Shown in pieces: positions 43,122-51,859 of a DNA stretch of 64,000 bases. The notes below the pieces were generated by a model, which was not told where the DNA came from, did not search any database, and saw only the letters and a list, made by a program, of their open reading frames with translations. Position 1 is the stretch's first letter, and each line of letters starts with the position of its first letter. Both the position numbers and the translations under genes were made by a program. Origin of the DNA: Butyrivibrio sp. M55 (lineage in GTDB: Bacteria > Bacillota > Clostridia > Lachnospirales > Lachnospiraceae); contig NZ_FPCD01000001.1 of NCBI RefSeq assembly GCF_900116865.1, positions 186,001-250,000 on the forward strand. The letters are read 5' to 3'.

Positions 43122-44102
43122 ATGAAAGAAATTAAAATCGGAAATAACGCGGCAGGAAAGCGCCTGGACAGCTTCTTAAAAGGGTATTTGCCAGGAGCTG
43201 GCAGCGGATTTATCTATAAGATGCTGCGTAAAAAGAATATAACTCTCAACGGCAAGAAAGCCGACGGAACAGAGAAACTCAGAGAAAACGATCTTATTAA
43301 GATCTTTTTTTCTGATGAAACGTTCGCGAAATTTAAAGGAAATTCTGACGCTATTAAGAACGACAAAAACTCCGGAAAAGAGATAGATCTTTCTAAATAC
43401 GGGGATGTGAAGGTTGTCTATGAAGATGACAATATTCTCCTTGCTTCAAAGCCTGTAGGACTCCTTTCGCAAAAGAGTTCTCCTAAGGATATCAGTTTGA
43501 ATGACTGGCTTATTGATTATCTTTTGTCCAAGGATAGCGAAGCGACAAAAGAGCTTGATATCTACAAGCCGTCCATATGCAACAGACTTGACAGAAATAC
43601 AGGCGGGATTGTTATTTGCGCAAAGTCGCTTTCGGGCGCAAGGATAATGAATGCGCTTCTAAAGACCAGAAACCTTGATAAGTATTACAGGACTATTGTT
43701 TCGGGCAATCTGTCTGAGAACATTTATCTGAAGGGATTTCTTTATAAAGACGAGAAGAAAAACAAGGTCTTTGTAAAAAAGGATGATCCTCATGATGACA
43801 GATATTCTTATATAGAGACGGAGATTGTTCCGGTTAAATATAACAAAGATGCGGATCTTACAATGCTTGAAGTTAAGCTTGTAACGGGAAAGCCGCATCA
43901 GATAAGGGCGCATTTATCAAGTATAGGACATCCGCTAATAGGCGATGTGAAATACGGAGGAAAGACGTACAAAGGAGTTAATCATCAGCTTCTTTTTTGT
44001 TACAGAGTATGCTTTCCGGATGATATGCCCGATGAATTTGAAAATATCAGGGGAAGAGAGTTTCAAACCAAGCTTCCCGGTGTTTATGATAAATTTTTTT
44101 GA
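43122..44102 (+). CDS. 23S rRNA pseudouridine synthase, RluA/RluC family
   Basis: The 326-residue protein has an N-terminal S4-like domain (NNAAGKRLDSFLKGYLPG, KNITLNGKKADG) and an RluA-type catalytic domain: NRLDRNTGGIVICAKS holds the catalytic Asp (near residue 150), TGKPHQIRAHLSSIGHPLIGD is the second hallmark and is followed by KYGG. These enzymes isomerise uridines in 23S rRNA; RluC and RluD types both carry S4 domains, so the exact sites cannot be told. GGAT precedes the ATG. It is the third pseudouridine synthase of this window. Confidence 0.88.
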   Translation: MKEIKIGNNAAGKRLDSFLKGYLPGAGSGFIYKMLRKKNITLNGKKADGTEKLRENDLIKIFFSDETFAKFKGNSDAIKNDKNSGKEIDLSKYGDVKVVYEDDNILLASKPVGLLSQKSSPKDISLNDWLIDYLLSKDSEATKELDIYKPSICNRLDRNTGGIVICAKSLSGARIMNALLKTRNLDKYYRTIVSGNLSENIYLKGFLYKDEKKNKVFVKKDDPHDDRYSYIETEIVPVKYNKDADLTMLEVKLVTGKPHQIRAHLSSIGHPLIGDVKYGGKTYKGVNHQLLFCYRVCFPDDMPDEFENIRGREFQTKLPGVYDKFF

Positions 44103-44151
44103 TTAATATAAGGTTCTGCTGCACAGACCGTATGAATAAAAGGGGAAAAAT

Positions 44152-44688
44152 ATGCCTACATGGAAATCGAGGGGACTTCGAGGCTCGACTTTGGAAGAGC
44201 TTATAAACAGGACTAACGAAAGATACAATGAGCTTTCGCTTGCGCTTATCCAGAAGATTCCGACTCCAATCACGCCTATAAAGATTGATAAGAGTACGAG
44301 GCATATCACGCTTGCTTATTTTGAGCAAAAAAGTACCGTCGATTACATCGGCGTCGTACAGGGGATTCCTGTTTGTTTTGATGCAAAAGAGTGCGCGGCT
44401 GAGACGTTTGCTCTTGAAAATATCCATCCTCATCAGGTTGAATTTATGAAAACCTTTGAAAAGCAGGAGGGTGTAGCGTTTTTTCTCATATATTACACAG
44501 GACTTAATGAGTTTTATTATCTCCCGTTCAGAAAGCTGTATGAATTCTGGGAGAGAGCGGAGAACGGCGGAAGAAAAAGTTTCAGGCATGAGGAACTTGA
44601 CGAAGATTTTGTAATCAGATCTCCGGGTGAAAATGGTCTCCTTATTCCTTATCTCGAAGCACTCCAAAAAGACTTGGATGCCAGATAA
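44152..44688 (+). CDS. recU: Holliday junction resolvase RecU
   Basis: RecU cuts four-way DNA junctions in Firmicutes, replacing RuvC. The 178-residue protein has the family motifs RGSTLEELINRTNERYNE, DYIGVVQGIPVCFDAKE (the metal-binding Asp and the E-x-K-type site) and IHPHQVEFMKTFEKQEGVAF. AGGGG lies before the ATG. Unlike many relatives it is not beside a pbp1A gene but follows the pseudouridine synthase cluster. Confidence 0.92.
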   Translation: MPTWKSRGLRGSTLEELINRTNERYNELSLALIQKIPTPITPIKIDKSTRHITLAYFEQKSTVDYIGVVQGIPVCFDAKECAAETFALENIHPHQVEFMKTFEKQEGVAFFLIYYTGLNEFYYLPFRKLYEFWERAENGGRKSFRHEELDEDFVIRSPGENGLLIPYLEALQKDLDAR

Positions 44689-44697
44689 CAAAAGTGA

Positions 44698-44726
44698 TTG
44701 ACAGCTTTATAAAATTGATGTTAAAC
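44698..44726 (+). promoter_or_regulatory. Candidate promoter of the his operon
   Basis: A perfect -35 TTGACA (44698-44703) is followed after 17 bases by TTAAAC (44721-44726), a weak -10. TAGTAT/TATAGT at 44731-44739 are alternative -10 hexamers. The leader to hisZ is about 115 bases and contains the repeats described separately. Confidence 0.4.
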
Positions 44727-44745
44727 TCTGTAGTATAGTAATTAA

Positions 44746-44801
44746 TTAGCACTGCGCAATGCTAAAGTGAAAATATTTTTTACTGCGCGTCGCTAAAGTG
44801 A
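44746..44801 (+). repeat. Two operator-like direct repeats in the hisZ leader
   Basis: A 21-base unit (CACTGCGCAATGCTAAAGTGA, given as CACTGCGCAA then TGCTAAAGTGA) at 44750-44770 recurs at 44781-44801 with 17 of 21 bases identical and a centre-to-centre distance of 31 bp, three helical turns. The first copy is also a perfect palindrome at its edge: TTAGCA (44746-44751) and TGCTAA (44760-44765). The arrangement resembles a repressor operator placed just downstream of the promoter. Confidence 0.55.
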
Positions 44802-44848
44802 ATATAAAGATTTTTATTTTTACGACATTTAAATTAAGCGAGGTTTTT

Positions 44849-45958
44849 ATGAATAAAGTTCTTTTACATACTCCGGACGGAGTACGTGATATTTACGGAA
44901 GTGAATATAGCGACAGACTTATTGTTGAAAATAAGATCCATAACGTTATAAAAAGCTATGGTTACAGTGATATCGACACACCTACATTTGAGTTTTTCGA
45001 TGTTTTCGCAGAGGAGATAAATGCTTCGGATGCGCGCGAACTCTACAAATTTTTTGATAAAGACGGAAATACGCTGGTACTTCGGCCTGACTTTACACCG
45101 GCAATCGCACGCTGCGCATCAAAGGTGATGCTTGAAGATTCAAAGCCTGTCAGAGTTTGCTACAACGGCAAGACTTTCCTTAATACATCAAGTCTTCAGG
45201 GTAAGCTTAAAGAGAATAACAATATCGGTGTAGAGCTTATGAATGATTCATCTGTTTATGCCGATGCCGAGAATATAGCTCTTTTGATCGAGGCCCTTAA
45301 GAGCACGGGACTTGAAAATTTTCAGATCAGTATCGGTGATGCGGATTATTACAAGGGAATCTGTGAGGAAGCCGGAATAGACGCCGAGACTGAGGAAGAG
45401 ATCAGAGAGCAGATTATTGACAAGAATATTTTTGCTGTTGAAGGAATTTTGAGCGAGAGAAACGTTCCCGAGAAATATCGCGGCCTTATCGGTAAGGTTG
45501 CTGAGTTTATCGGAACAGACAAGGCTCTTGATAAGGCACAGAACGAAGTGAGCAATAAGCGTTCACTTGATGCGATAAAGAGACTTAAGGATCTCTACAG
45601 AGTTCTTACCAATTACGGTGTTGAGAAATATGTCTCTTTTGACCTTGGAATCCTCAGCAGATTCAATTATTACACAGGCGTGATCTTCCTTGCGTATACA
45701 TACGGCGTGGGAGATGCCATCGCAAAAGGCGGAAGATACGACAATCTTCTCGGAAAGTACGGAACAGATGCTCCTTCAATTGGATTCTCGATCATAATCG
45801 ACGATCTTATGTCTGCGCTTTACAGACAGAATGCTACAGTTGAGCATGAATCTGAGCGCGTTGTCATTACATATAACGAGAATAATTTTGAGGAGATGCT
45901 TAGCAAAGCAAAAGAACTTAGACAGAATGGCACAAACGTTGCTTTGGAGGCAGAATGA
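44849..45958 (+). CDS. hisZ: ATP phosphoribosyltransferase regulatory subunit HisZ
   Basis: HisZ is a histidyl-tRNA synthetase-like protein without aminoacylation activity that activates the short form of HisG. The 369-residue protein begins LLHTPDGVRDIYGSEYSDRL and keeps the class II synthetase fold motifs (LYKFFDKDGNTLVLRPDFTP, motif 2) and ends with AIAKGGRYDNLLGKYG and the SIGFSIIIDDLMSAL region. The ATG at 44849 is preferred over an upstream in-frame codon at 44798, which lies inside an operator-like repeat. It overlaps hisG (ATGA). First gene of the his operon. Confidence 0.92.
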   Translation: MNKVLLHTPDGVRDIYGSEYSDRLIVENKIHNVIKSYGYSDIDTPTFEFFDVFAEEINASDARELYKFFDKDGNTLVLRPDFTPAIARCASKVMLEDSKPVRVCYNGKTFLNTSSLQGKLKENNNIGVELMNDSSVYADAENIALLIEALKSTGLENFQISIGDADYYKGICEEAGIDAETEEEIREQIIDKNIFAVEGILSERNVPEKYRGLIGKVAEFIGTDKALDKAQNEVSNKRSLDAIKRLKDLYRVLTNYGVEKYVSFDLGILSRFNYYTGVIFLAYTYGVGDAIAKGGRYDNLLGKYGTDAPSIGFSIIIDDLMSALYRQNATVEHESERVVITYNENNFEEMLSKAKELRQNGTNVALEAE

Positions 45959-46605
45959 TCGGAGGAGACATGAGATACTTAACTTTTGCACTTGGAAAAG
46001 GCAGACTTGTTAAAGACACAATGGAACTTTTAAATAAATGCGGGATTGAATGCGAAGAAGTACTTGATAAAAAGACGAGAAAACTTATTTTTACCAATGA
46101 GGAACTCGGACTCAAGTTCTTCCTTGCAAAAGGCCCCGATGTACCGACTTATGTTGAGTACGGAGCCGCAGACATTGGAATTGTCGGTGCGGACACTATC
46201 TTGGAAGAAAACAGACGCGTTTACGAGGTTTTGGACCTCGGATTCGGAAAGTGCAGAATGTGTGTCTGCGGACCGCATGATGCGAAACGCCTTTTGGAAC
46301 ATCGTGAGATGATCCGTGTTGCGAGCAAATATCCCAATATCGCAAAAGATTACTTTTTTAACAAAAAGCATCAGACTGTAGATATCATCAAGCTTAACGG
46401 CTCTGTTGAGCTTGGACCTATCGTTAATCTGTCGGATGTTATCGTGGATATAGTTGAGACAGGCTCTACGCTTAAAGAGAACGGACTTGAGGTTCTTGAA
46501 GAAATCTGTCCGTTGTCTGCAAGAGTGATCGTAAATCAGGTTAGCATGCAGATGGAAACAGAGAGAATCAGAAAGCTCATCAATGCTATGAAGGAGAATT
46601 TATAA
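45955..46605 (+). CDS. hisG: ATP phosphoribosyltransferase catalytic subunit, short form
   Basis: HisG condenses ATP and PRPP in the first step of histidine synthesis. The 216-residue protein is the short form without the C-terminal regulatory domain, consistent with hisZ upstream. Motifs: MRYLTFALGKGRLVKDTMEL, GAADIGIVGADTI and the PRPP loop region VDIVETGSTLKENGLEVLE. The ATG at 45955 overlaps the hisZ stop and has GGAGG 4 bases upstream; ATG 45970 with its own GGAGGA at 45961 is an alternative that would remove five residues. Confidence 0.95.
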   Translation: MIGGDMRYLTFALGKGRLVKDTMELLNKCGIECEEVLDKKTRKLIFTNEELGLKFFLAKGPDVPTYVEYGAADIGIVGADTILEENRRVYEVLDLGFGKCRMCVCGPHDAKRLLEHREMIRVASKYPNIAKDYFFNKKHQTVDIIKLNGSVELGPIVNLSDVIVDIVETGSTLKENGLEVLEEICPLSARVIVNQVSMQMETERIRKLINAMKENL

Positions 46606-46608
46606 GAT

Positions 46609-47898
46609 ATGCGTACATTAAAGCTTACAGAAGAAACACAAAGCGAACTCCTTGGAAATCTTTTGAACAGAAATCCCGGAAGCTACACAGAATATGAGAA
46701 TACTGTTAATGATATAATTGATAACGTAAGAAAAAACGGCGATAAGGCTGTTTTCGAATATACTCTTAAGTTTGATAAGAGTGAACTCAACGCTTCAAAT
46801 ATCAGGGTTACTGAGGATGAGATCAAGGCAGCTTACAAGGAACTTGATCCTAAGTTTGTTGAAGTAATGAAAAAGAGTGCCGAGAACATCCGCGTATTCC
46901 ACGAGAAGCAGAAGAGAAATTCATGGATTGACACAAGAGAAGACGGAAGTATCCTCGGTCAGAGAATTCTTCCCATCGAGATCTCAGGCGTTTATGTACC
47001 CGGCGGAAAGGCTGCTTATCCTTCAAGCGTTCTTATGAATGTTGTTCCGGCCAAGGTTGCAGGCGTTGAGAGAATTGTTATGTGCACACCTCCCGGTAAA
47101 GACGGCAAGGTAAATGCGGGAACTTTGGTTGCTGCAGATATCGCAGGTGTTACAGAAGTTTACAAAGTTGGCGGAGCTCAGGCTATCGCCGCTATGGCAT
47201 TTGGAACAGAGAGTATTCCCAAGGTTGATAAGATAACAGGTCCCGGAAATATCTTTGTAGCTCTTGCAAAGAAGGCATGTTTCGGACATGTTTCTATTGA
47301 TTCTATCGCAGGTCCAAGTGAAATCCTTGTTGTTGCAGATGAGACCGCAAATGCAAGATACGTTGCCGCAGATCTTCTTTCACAGGCTGAGCATGATGAA
47401 CTTGCAAGTGCAATACTTGTTACTACTTCAGAGAAGCTTGCAAATGATGTTTCTGCAGAGATAGAAGGCTTTTTGAAGGAACTTTCAAGAACAGATATTA
47501 TCAAGAAATCTCTTGATAATTACGGATATATTTTCATAGCGGATGATATGGATGCCGCTGTAGATGCCGCAAACGCGATCGCATCTGAACACCTTGAGAT
47601 CATTACAAAAGATCCGTATGAAGTTATGACAAAAATAAAGAATGCGGGAGCTATTTTCCTTGGAGCTTATTCTTCTGAGCCTCTCGGAGACTATTTTGCA
47701 GGCCCGAATCACATTCTTCCCACAAACAGGACAGCAAGATTCTTCTCGCCTTTAAATGTTGACGATTTTATGAAGAAAACAAGCATCATTTCTTATTCGA
47801 GAGATGCTCTTAGAAAAGTTCACGAAGATATCGAACTCTTTGCAAAAGAAGAAGGACTTACAGCACACGCGAACTCGATAGCTGTCAGATTTGAATGA
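46609..47898 (+). CDS. hisD: Histidinol dehydrogenase
   Basis: HisD oxidises L-histidinol to L-histidine with two NAD+ in the last two steps. The 429 residues are full length and contain VYVPGGKAAYPSSVLMNVVP, KVGGAQAIAAMAFGTESIP, TGPGNIFVALAKK and the signature IAGPSEILVVADETA, the zinc/substrate residues in AEHDE and the ASEHLEI motif. It starts 3 bases after hisG. A 183-base AT-rich spacer follows before hisB. Confidence 0.97.
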   Translation: MRTLKLTEETQSELLGNLLNRNPGSYTEYENTVNDIIDNVRKNGDKAVFEYTLKFDKSELNASNIRVTEDEIKAAYKELDPKFVEVMKKSAENIRVFHEKQKRNSWIDTREDGSILGQRILPIEISGVYVPGGKAAYPSSVLMNVVPAKVAGVERIVMCTPPGKDGKVNAGTLVAADIAGVTEVYKVGGAQAIAAMAFGTESIPKVDKITGPGNIFVALAKKACFGHVSIDSIAGPSEILVVADETANARYVAADLLSQAEHDELASAILVTTSEKLANDVSAEIEGFLKELSRTDIIKKSLDNYGYIFIADDMDAAVDAANAIASEHLEIITKDPYEVMTKIKNAGAIFLGAYSSEPLGDYFAGPNHILPTNRTARFFSPLNVDDFMKKTSIISYSRDALRKVHEDIELFAKEEGLTAHANSIAVRFE

Positions 47899-47919
47899 TT
47901 TATTGCGGCTGTTATTATA

Positions 47920-47948
47920 TTGTTTGATATCGTAAATACCGATAATAC
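47920..47948 (+). promoter_or_regulatory. Possible internal promoter before hisB
   Basis: The 183 bases between hisD and hisB are AT-rich. TTGTTT (47920-47925) and TAATAC (47943-47948) are 17 bases apart, and TATAAT occurs at 47964-47969. An internal start for hisB is possible; no terminator hairpin is seen. Confidence 0.3.
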
Positions 47949-48081
47949 ATATTTGCAATTGTATATAATTGTTTTAAAATTGCAAGTGTACTTTCTAAAA
48001 AGTCCATAAAATGCAAGTTTGCGGTTTTACGTATTTGAAAAACAACAACATTTTGTACTTAACTATAAGGAGACACAAGCT

Positions 48082-48672
48082 ATGGATAACAGAATTGCAA
48101 GTGTTACCCGAAACACAAAAGAGACTCAGATTACTGTTACCATCAATATTGACGGAACAGGTACGAGTGATATCTCAACAGGCATCGGATTTTTTGACCA
48201 CATGCTTGAAGGATTCGCAAGACACGGTCTGTTTGATCTTACAGTAAAGGTTACAGGAGACCTTAATGTCGACGGACACCACACTGTTGAAGATACGGGA
48301 ATTGTGCTTGGACAGGCTATTCTCGAAGCTATCGGTGATAAAAAAGGCATAAAGAGATACGGAAGCAAGATCCTTCCTATGGACGAGACACTTGTCATGA
48401 GTGCGGTAGATCTTTGCGGAAGACCGTATTTTGTTATGGATGCTGAGTTTAACGCACCGATGGTCGGAGATTTTGACACACAGCTTGTGAGTGAATTTTT
48501 CTATGCTGTATCTTATGCCGCAATGATGAACATTCACCTCAGAGTGATAACAGGATATAACGAACACCACAAGATTGAAGCAATATTTAAGGCTTTTGCC
48601 AAGTCTCTTGATGAAGCCACATGTTTCGATCCCAGAATAAAAGATGTACTTAGTACAAAAGGAGCCCTCTAA
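48082..48672 (+). CDS. hisB: Imidazoleglycerol-phosphate dehydratase
   Basis: The 196-residue protein is the monofunctional dehydratase (no phosphatase domain). The manganese-binding repeats are evident: GIGFFDHMLEGFARHG, DGHHTVEDTGIVLG, the second-half NEHHKIEAIFKAFAKSL, and DETLVMSAVDLCGRPYF. The ATG at 48082 has AAGGAG 8 bases upstream; the frame is open to 48019 but without a ribosome site. It ends four bases before the HisIE fusion start. Confidence 0.96.
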   Translation: MDNRIASVTRNTKETQITVTINIDGTGTSDISTGIGFFDHMLEGFARHGLFDLTVKVTGDLNVDGHHTVEDTGIVLGQAILEAIGDKKGIKRYGSKILPMDETLVMSAVDLCGRPYFVMDAEFNAPMVGDFDTQLVSEFFYAVSYAAMMNIHLRVITGYNEHHKIEAIFKAFAKSLDEATCFDPRIKDVLSTKGAL

Positions 48673-48676
48673 TATT

Positions 48677-49963
48677 ATGAACGACAACAAGAAATTTATT
48701 CCCTGTATTTATCTGTGTGAAGATAAGGCATGGTCGGATTTTAAAAAATCAAATGTTATCAGTGAAGACCCTGCAGCCCTTGCTGAGACTTATTCAGACG
48801 CGGGTGCGGATGAGATCATAGTCTTTGATCTTTCACCTGAGGGAAACGATAAACTCCATGAAGATTCACTTCATATGCTTCAGAAAATTTGCAAAGCTGT
48901 AGACGTAGAAGTAATGGGTGCCGGAAACGTTAAGCGCATGGAGGATATCAAAAAGCTCATATACGCCGGATGTAAGAAAGCATTTCTTAATTATTCAAAA
49001 GAGGGCAACAGAGAAATCCTTAAAGAGGTTTCAAGTAAATTTGGAAAAGATAAGATAGGCATCTGCTACAGCAATCCTCAGGACATTACAGATGATATCG
49101 AAAATGTGGACGAGCTTGCTTCAGAACTTATATTTATCGGAGATGGCAGTAAGTTTAAGACGAATTCTCTTTTACCCGTTGTATTATTCCTTGAAATCAG
49201 CGATGACAACGGCCTTGTAGAAAGCCTTAAGAATGAAAAAGTTCAGGGCGTTACAGGAACTTATGTAAATGAGAATTATGCGAAGATAAATGACTGGAAG
49301 GATGTCTGCAAGAGCGAAGGAATTCCTGTATTCAGGCTTGAAGCAGCTTTTTCATGGGATCAGCTCAAGAAGAACTCGGACGGAATGGTTCCTGTTGTCG
49401 TTCAGGACTACCGCACCGATCAGGTGCTTATGGTTGCCTATATGAACGAGGAAGCGTACAACACAACGATTAAAACAGGCAAGATGACATATTATAGCCG
49501 CAGCCGCAATGAGCTTTGGATAAAGGGCGAGACGAGCTCACATTATCAGTATGTAAAGTCTCTTTATACAGATTGTGACTACGATACAATCCTTGCAAAG
49601 GTTAAGCAGATCGGCGCTGCATGTCATACAGGAAAGTATTCATGCTTCTTTAATGAGATTGCAAGCAAGAACTATACGGAGAAGAATCCTCAGAAGGTTC
49701 TCGACAGCGTATATGATGTTATTAAAGACAGAAAAGTCAATCCAAGAGAGGGCTCTTATACAAATTACCTGTTTAACAAGGGCGTGGACAAGATTCTTAA
49801 GAAGCTCGGAGAAGAGGCGACAGAGATTGTTATTGCTTCAAAGAATCCCGAGGAAAAAGAAATAGTTTACGAAATTTCTGATTTCCTGTATCATATGATG
49901 GTCCTTATGGCTGAAAAAAATGTCAGCTGGGAGGATATTACAGACGAACTGTCAAGACGATAA
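48677..49963 (+). CDS. hisIE: HisF-like (degenerate) / HisI / HisE fusion protein
   Basis: The 428-residue protein has three parts. Residues 228-325 are HisI, phosphoribosyl-AMP cyclohydrolase (MVPVVVQDYRTDQVLMVAYM, metal ligands Asp299, Cys300, Asp301, Asp303, Cys316, Cys323). Residues 342-428 are HisE, phosphoribosyl-ATP pyrophosphatase (SYTNYLFNKGVDKILKKLGE and the EISDFLYH helix). Together they do steps 2 and 3 of histidine synthesis. Residues 1-220 resemble a HisF/HisA barrel (FIPCIYLCED, AETYSDAGADEIIVFDLS, MGAGNVKRMEDIKKLIYAG), but both catalytic Asp positions of HisF appear as Tyr (Tyr12 and Tyr131 by eye alignment). That part is probably non-catalytic. hisA, hisF, hisH and hisC are not in the window. 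Confidence 0.85.
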   Translation: MNDNKKFIPCIYLCEDKAWSDFKKSNVISEDPAALAETYSDAGADEIIVFDLSPEGNDKLHEDSLHMLQKICKAVDVEVMGAGNVKRMEDIKKLIYAGCKKAFLNYSKEGNREILKEVSSKFGKDKIGICYSNPQDITDDIENVDELASELIFIGDGSKFKTNSLLPVVLFLEISDDNGLVESLKNEKVQGVTGTYVNENYAKINDWKDVCKSEGIPVFRLEAAFSWDQLKKNSDGMVPVVVQDYRTDQVLMVAYMNEEAYNTTIKTGKMTYYSRSRNELWIKGETSSHYQYVKSLYTDCDYDTILAKVKQIGAACHTGKYSCFFNEIASKNYTEKNPQKVLDSVYDVIKDRKVNPREGSYTNYLFNKGVDKILKKLGEEATEIVIASKNPEEKEIVYEISDFLYHMMVLMAEKNVSWEDITDELSRR

Positions 49964-49972
49964 GGGAAAAAT

Positions 49973-51850
49973 ATGAATTACAATTTAGCACTGTCAGATG
50001 ACATACTTTTAAGTATCGAAAAACCTGAGAGATACATAGGAAACGAGGTCAACAGCATTACAAAGGATAAAAAAGCGGTTGATATTCGTTTCGCCATGTG
50101 TTTTCCTGATGTTTACGAGATTGGTATGTCACATCTGGGAATACAGATTTTATACGGAATGTTCAATTCTTTTGAGGACGTCTGGTGTGAGCGCGTTTAT
50201 TCGCCGTGGCTCGACATGGATGAGGTCCTCAGAAAAGAGGACATTCCTCTTTTTGCGTTGGAATCTCAGGATCCTATCAAGGATTTTGACTTCCTCGGAT
50301 TTACTTTGCAATATGAGATGTGTTACACAAATATTCTGCAGATTCTGGATCTTTCCAAGATTCCGCTCCTTTCAAAGGACAGAACATGGGACGATCCGAT
50401 TGTCATAGGCGGAGGTCCTTGCACATACAATCCCGAGCCTATCGCAGACTTTTTTGACATATTCTATATAGGCGAAGGCGAGACAAGATACAGAGAGATC
50501 TTTGATTTTTATAAAAAGTGTAGGGCAGACGGAACTTCAAGGGAAGATTTCCTTCATGCGTGCGCAAAGAAGCCCGGTATCTATGTTCCCGGACTCTATA
50601 ATGTTGAATATAAGGAAGATGGCACGATAAAGTCCATGCTTCCGATATACGATGATGTTCCAAAAACCATTAAAAAAGAAATGTGTTTAAAAATATCAAA
50701 TGTTTTTTATCCAACAAAACCCGTTGTTCCTTATATCAAGATAACTCAGGACAGAGTTGTGCTTGAGATTATGAGAGGCTGTATCAGAGGCTGCAGATTC
50801 TGTCAGGCGGGACAGCTTTATAAGCCCCTTAGGGAAAAAGATGTTGAGCACCTCAAGGAACTTGCGATAGAGTCATTAAAAAACACCGGTTATGAAGAAA
50901 TTTCACTTAGTTCATTAAGTTCAAGTGATTATACCAAGCTCCCGGAGCTCATTGATTTCCTGATAAAGAGCTGTAATGAGAGGAAGGTAAACATTTCACT
51001 TCCGTCTCTTCGAATCGACGCGTTTTCTCTTGATGTAATGAGTAAGGTTCAGGATGTAAAAAAGAGCAGTCTTACATTTGCGCCCGAGGCCGGAACTCAG
51101 AGAATGAGAGACGTTATCAATAAGGGACTTACAGAAGAAGATATCTTAAGAGGCTCACATGAAGCGTTCCTTGGAGGTTGGAACAAGGTTAAGCTCTATT
51201 TCATGCTGGGACTTCCGACAGAGACCGATGAAGATATACTCGGAATTGGCGAGATAGCCAATAAAGTTGCCGCCGAGTATTTTGATACCGTTCCGAAGGA
51301 AAAGAGAAACGGAAGGACCATTGATATTGTTGCAAGTACATCTTTCTTTGTTCCCAAGCCGTTTACTCCGTTCCAGTGGGCACCTATGAATACCAAGGAA
51401 GAATTCCTTGAAAAGGCAAATAAGACAAGAAAAGGCATAATGTCTCAGCTTAACCAGAAGCATATTAAGTACAACTGGCACGAAGCTGATGCGAGTATGA
51501 TGGAAGGTGTTCTTGCAAGAGGAGACAGAAAGCTTTGCGACGTTATTCTTAAAGCTTATCAAAAAGGCTGTATCTTTGATGCATGGGGCGAGTATTTCAA
51601 ATTCGATGTATGGATGGATATCTTTAAGGAATGCGGAGTTGATCCTATGTTCTATACAGTTAGGGAAAGAAGCGACGACGAGATTTTCCCTTGGGATATA
51701 TTAAACTGCGGAGTCACAAAAGATTTCCTTCTGCGCGAATGGAAGAATGCGCTTGCCGGCAATAAATCAAGCAATTGCAGAAACGGCTGTCTTGGCTGCG
51801 GTGCTGCATCATACGGTGTCGGAGTCTGCTTTGAGAACAAAAAGGGATAA
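49973..51850 (+). CDS. B12-binding-type radical SAM protein (TIGR03960-like)
   Basis: A 625-residue radical SAM protein of the family that in Firmicutes always precedes the DUF2344 gene, rng and rplU. The N-terminal part resembles a cobalamin-binding fold (CFPDVYEIGMSHLGIQILYG), followed by the radical SAM core with Cys-x3-Cys-x2-Cys in MRGCIRGCRFCQAGQLYKP (about residue 265) and a C-terminal Cys cluster (CRNGCLGCGAASYGVGVC). The reaction is not established in my knowledge; conservation with RNase G and L21/L27 genes suggests RNA or ribosome modification. GGG-type ribosome site before the ATG. Confidence 0.85.
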   Translation: MNYNLALSDDILLSIEKPERYIGNEVNSITKDKKAVDIRFAMCFPDVYEIGMSHLGIQILYGMFNSFEDVWCERVYSPWLDMDEVLRKEDIPLFALESQDPIKDFDFLGFTLQYEMCYTNILQILDLSKIPLLSKDRTWDDPIVIGGGPCTYNPEPIADFFDIFYIGEGETRYREIFDFYKKCRADGTSREDFLHACAKKPGIYVPGLYNVEYKEDGTIKSMLPIYDDVPKTIKKEMCLKISNVFYPTKPVVPYIKITQDRVVLEIMRGCIRGCRFCQAGQLYKPLREKDVEHLKELAIESLKNTGYEEISLSSLSSSDYTKLPELIDFLIKSCNERKVNISLPSLRIDAFSLDVMSKVQDVKKSSLTFAPEAGTQRMRDVINKGLTEEDILRGSHEAFLGGWNKVKLYFMLGLPTETDEDILGIGEIANKVAAEYFDTVPKEKRNGRTIDIVASTSFFVPKPFTPFQWAPMNTKEEFLEKANKTRKGIMSQLNQKHIKYNWHEADASMMEGVLARGDRKLCDVILKAYQKGCIFDAWGEYFKFDVWMDIFKECGVDPMFYTVRERSDDEIFPWDILNCGVTKDFLLREWKNALAGNKSSNCRNGCLGCGAASYGVGVCFENKKG

Positions 51851-51859
51851 TAAGTTTAA

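Noticed and set aside
44698-44848. T-box riboswitch before hisZ
   Set aside because: The leader is too short, and neither the conserved T-box sequence nor an antiterminator/terminator pair is visible.
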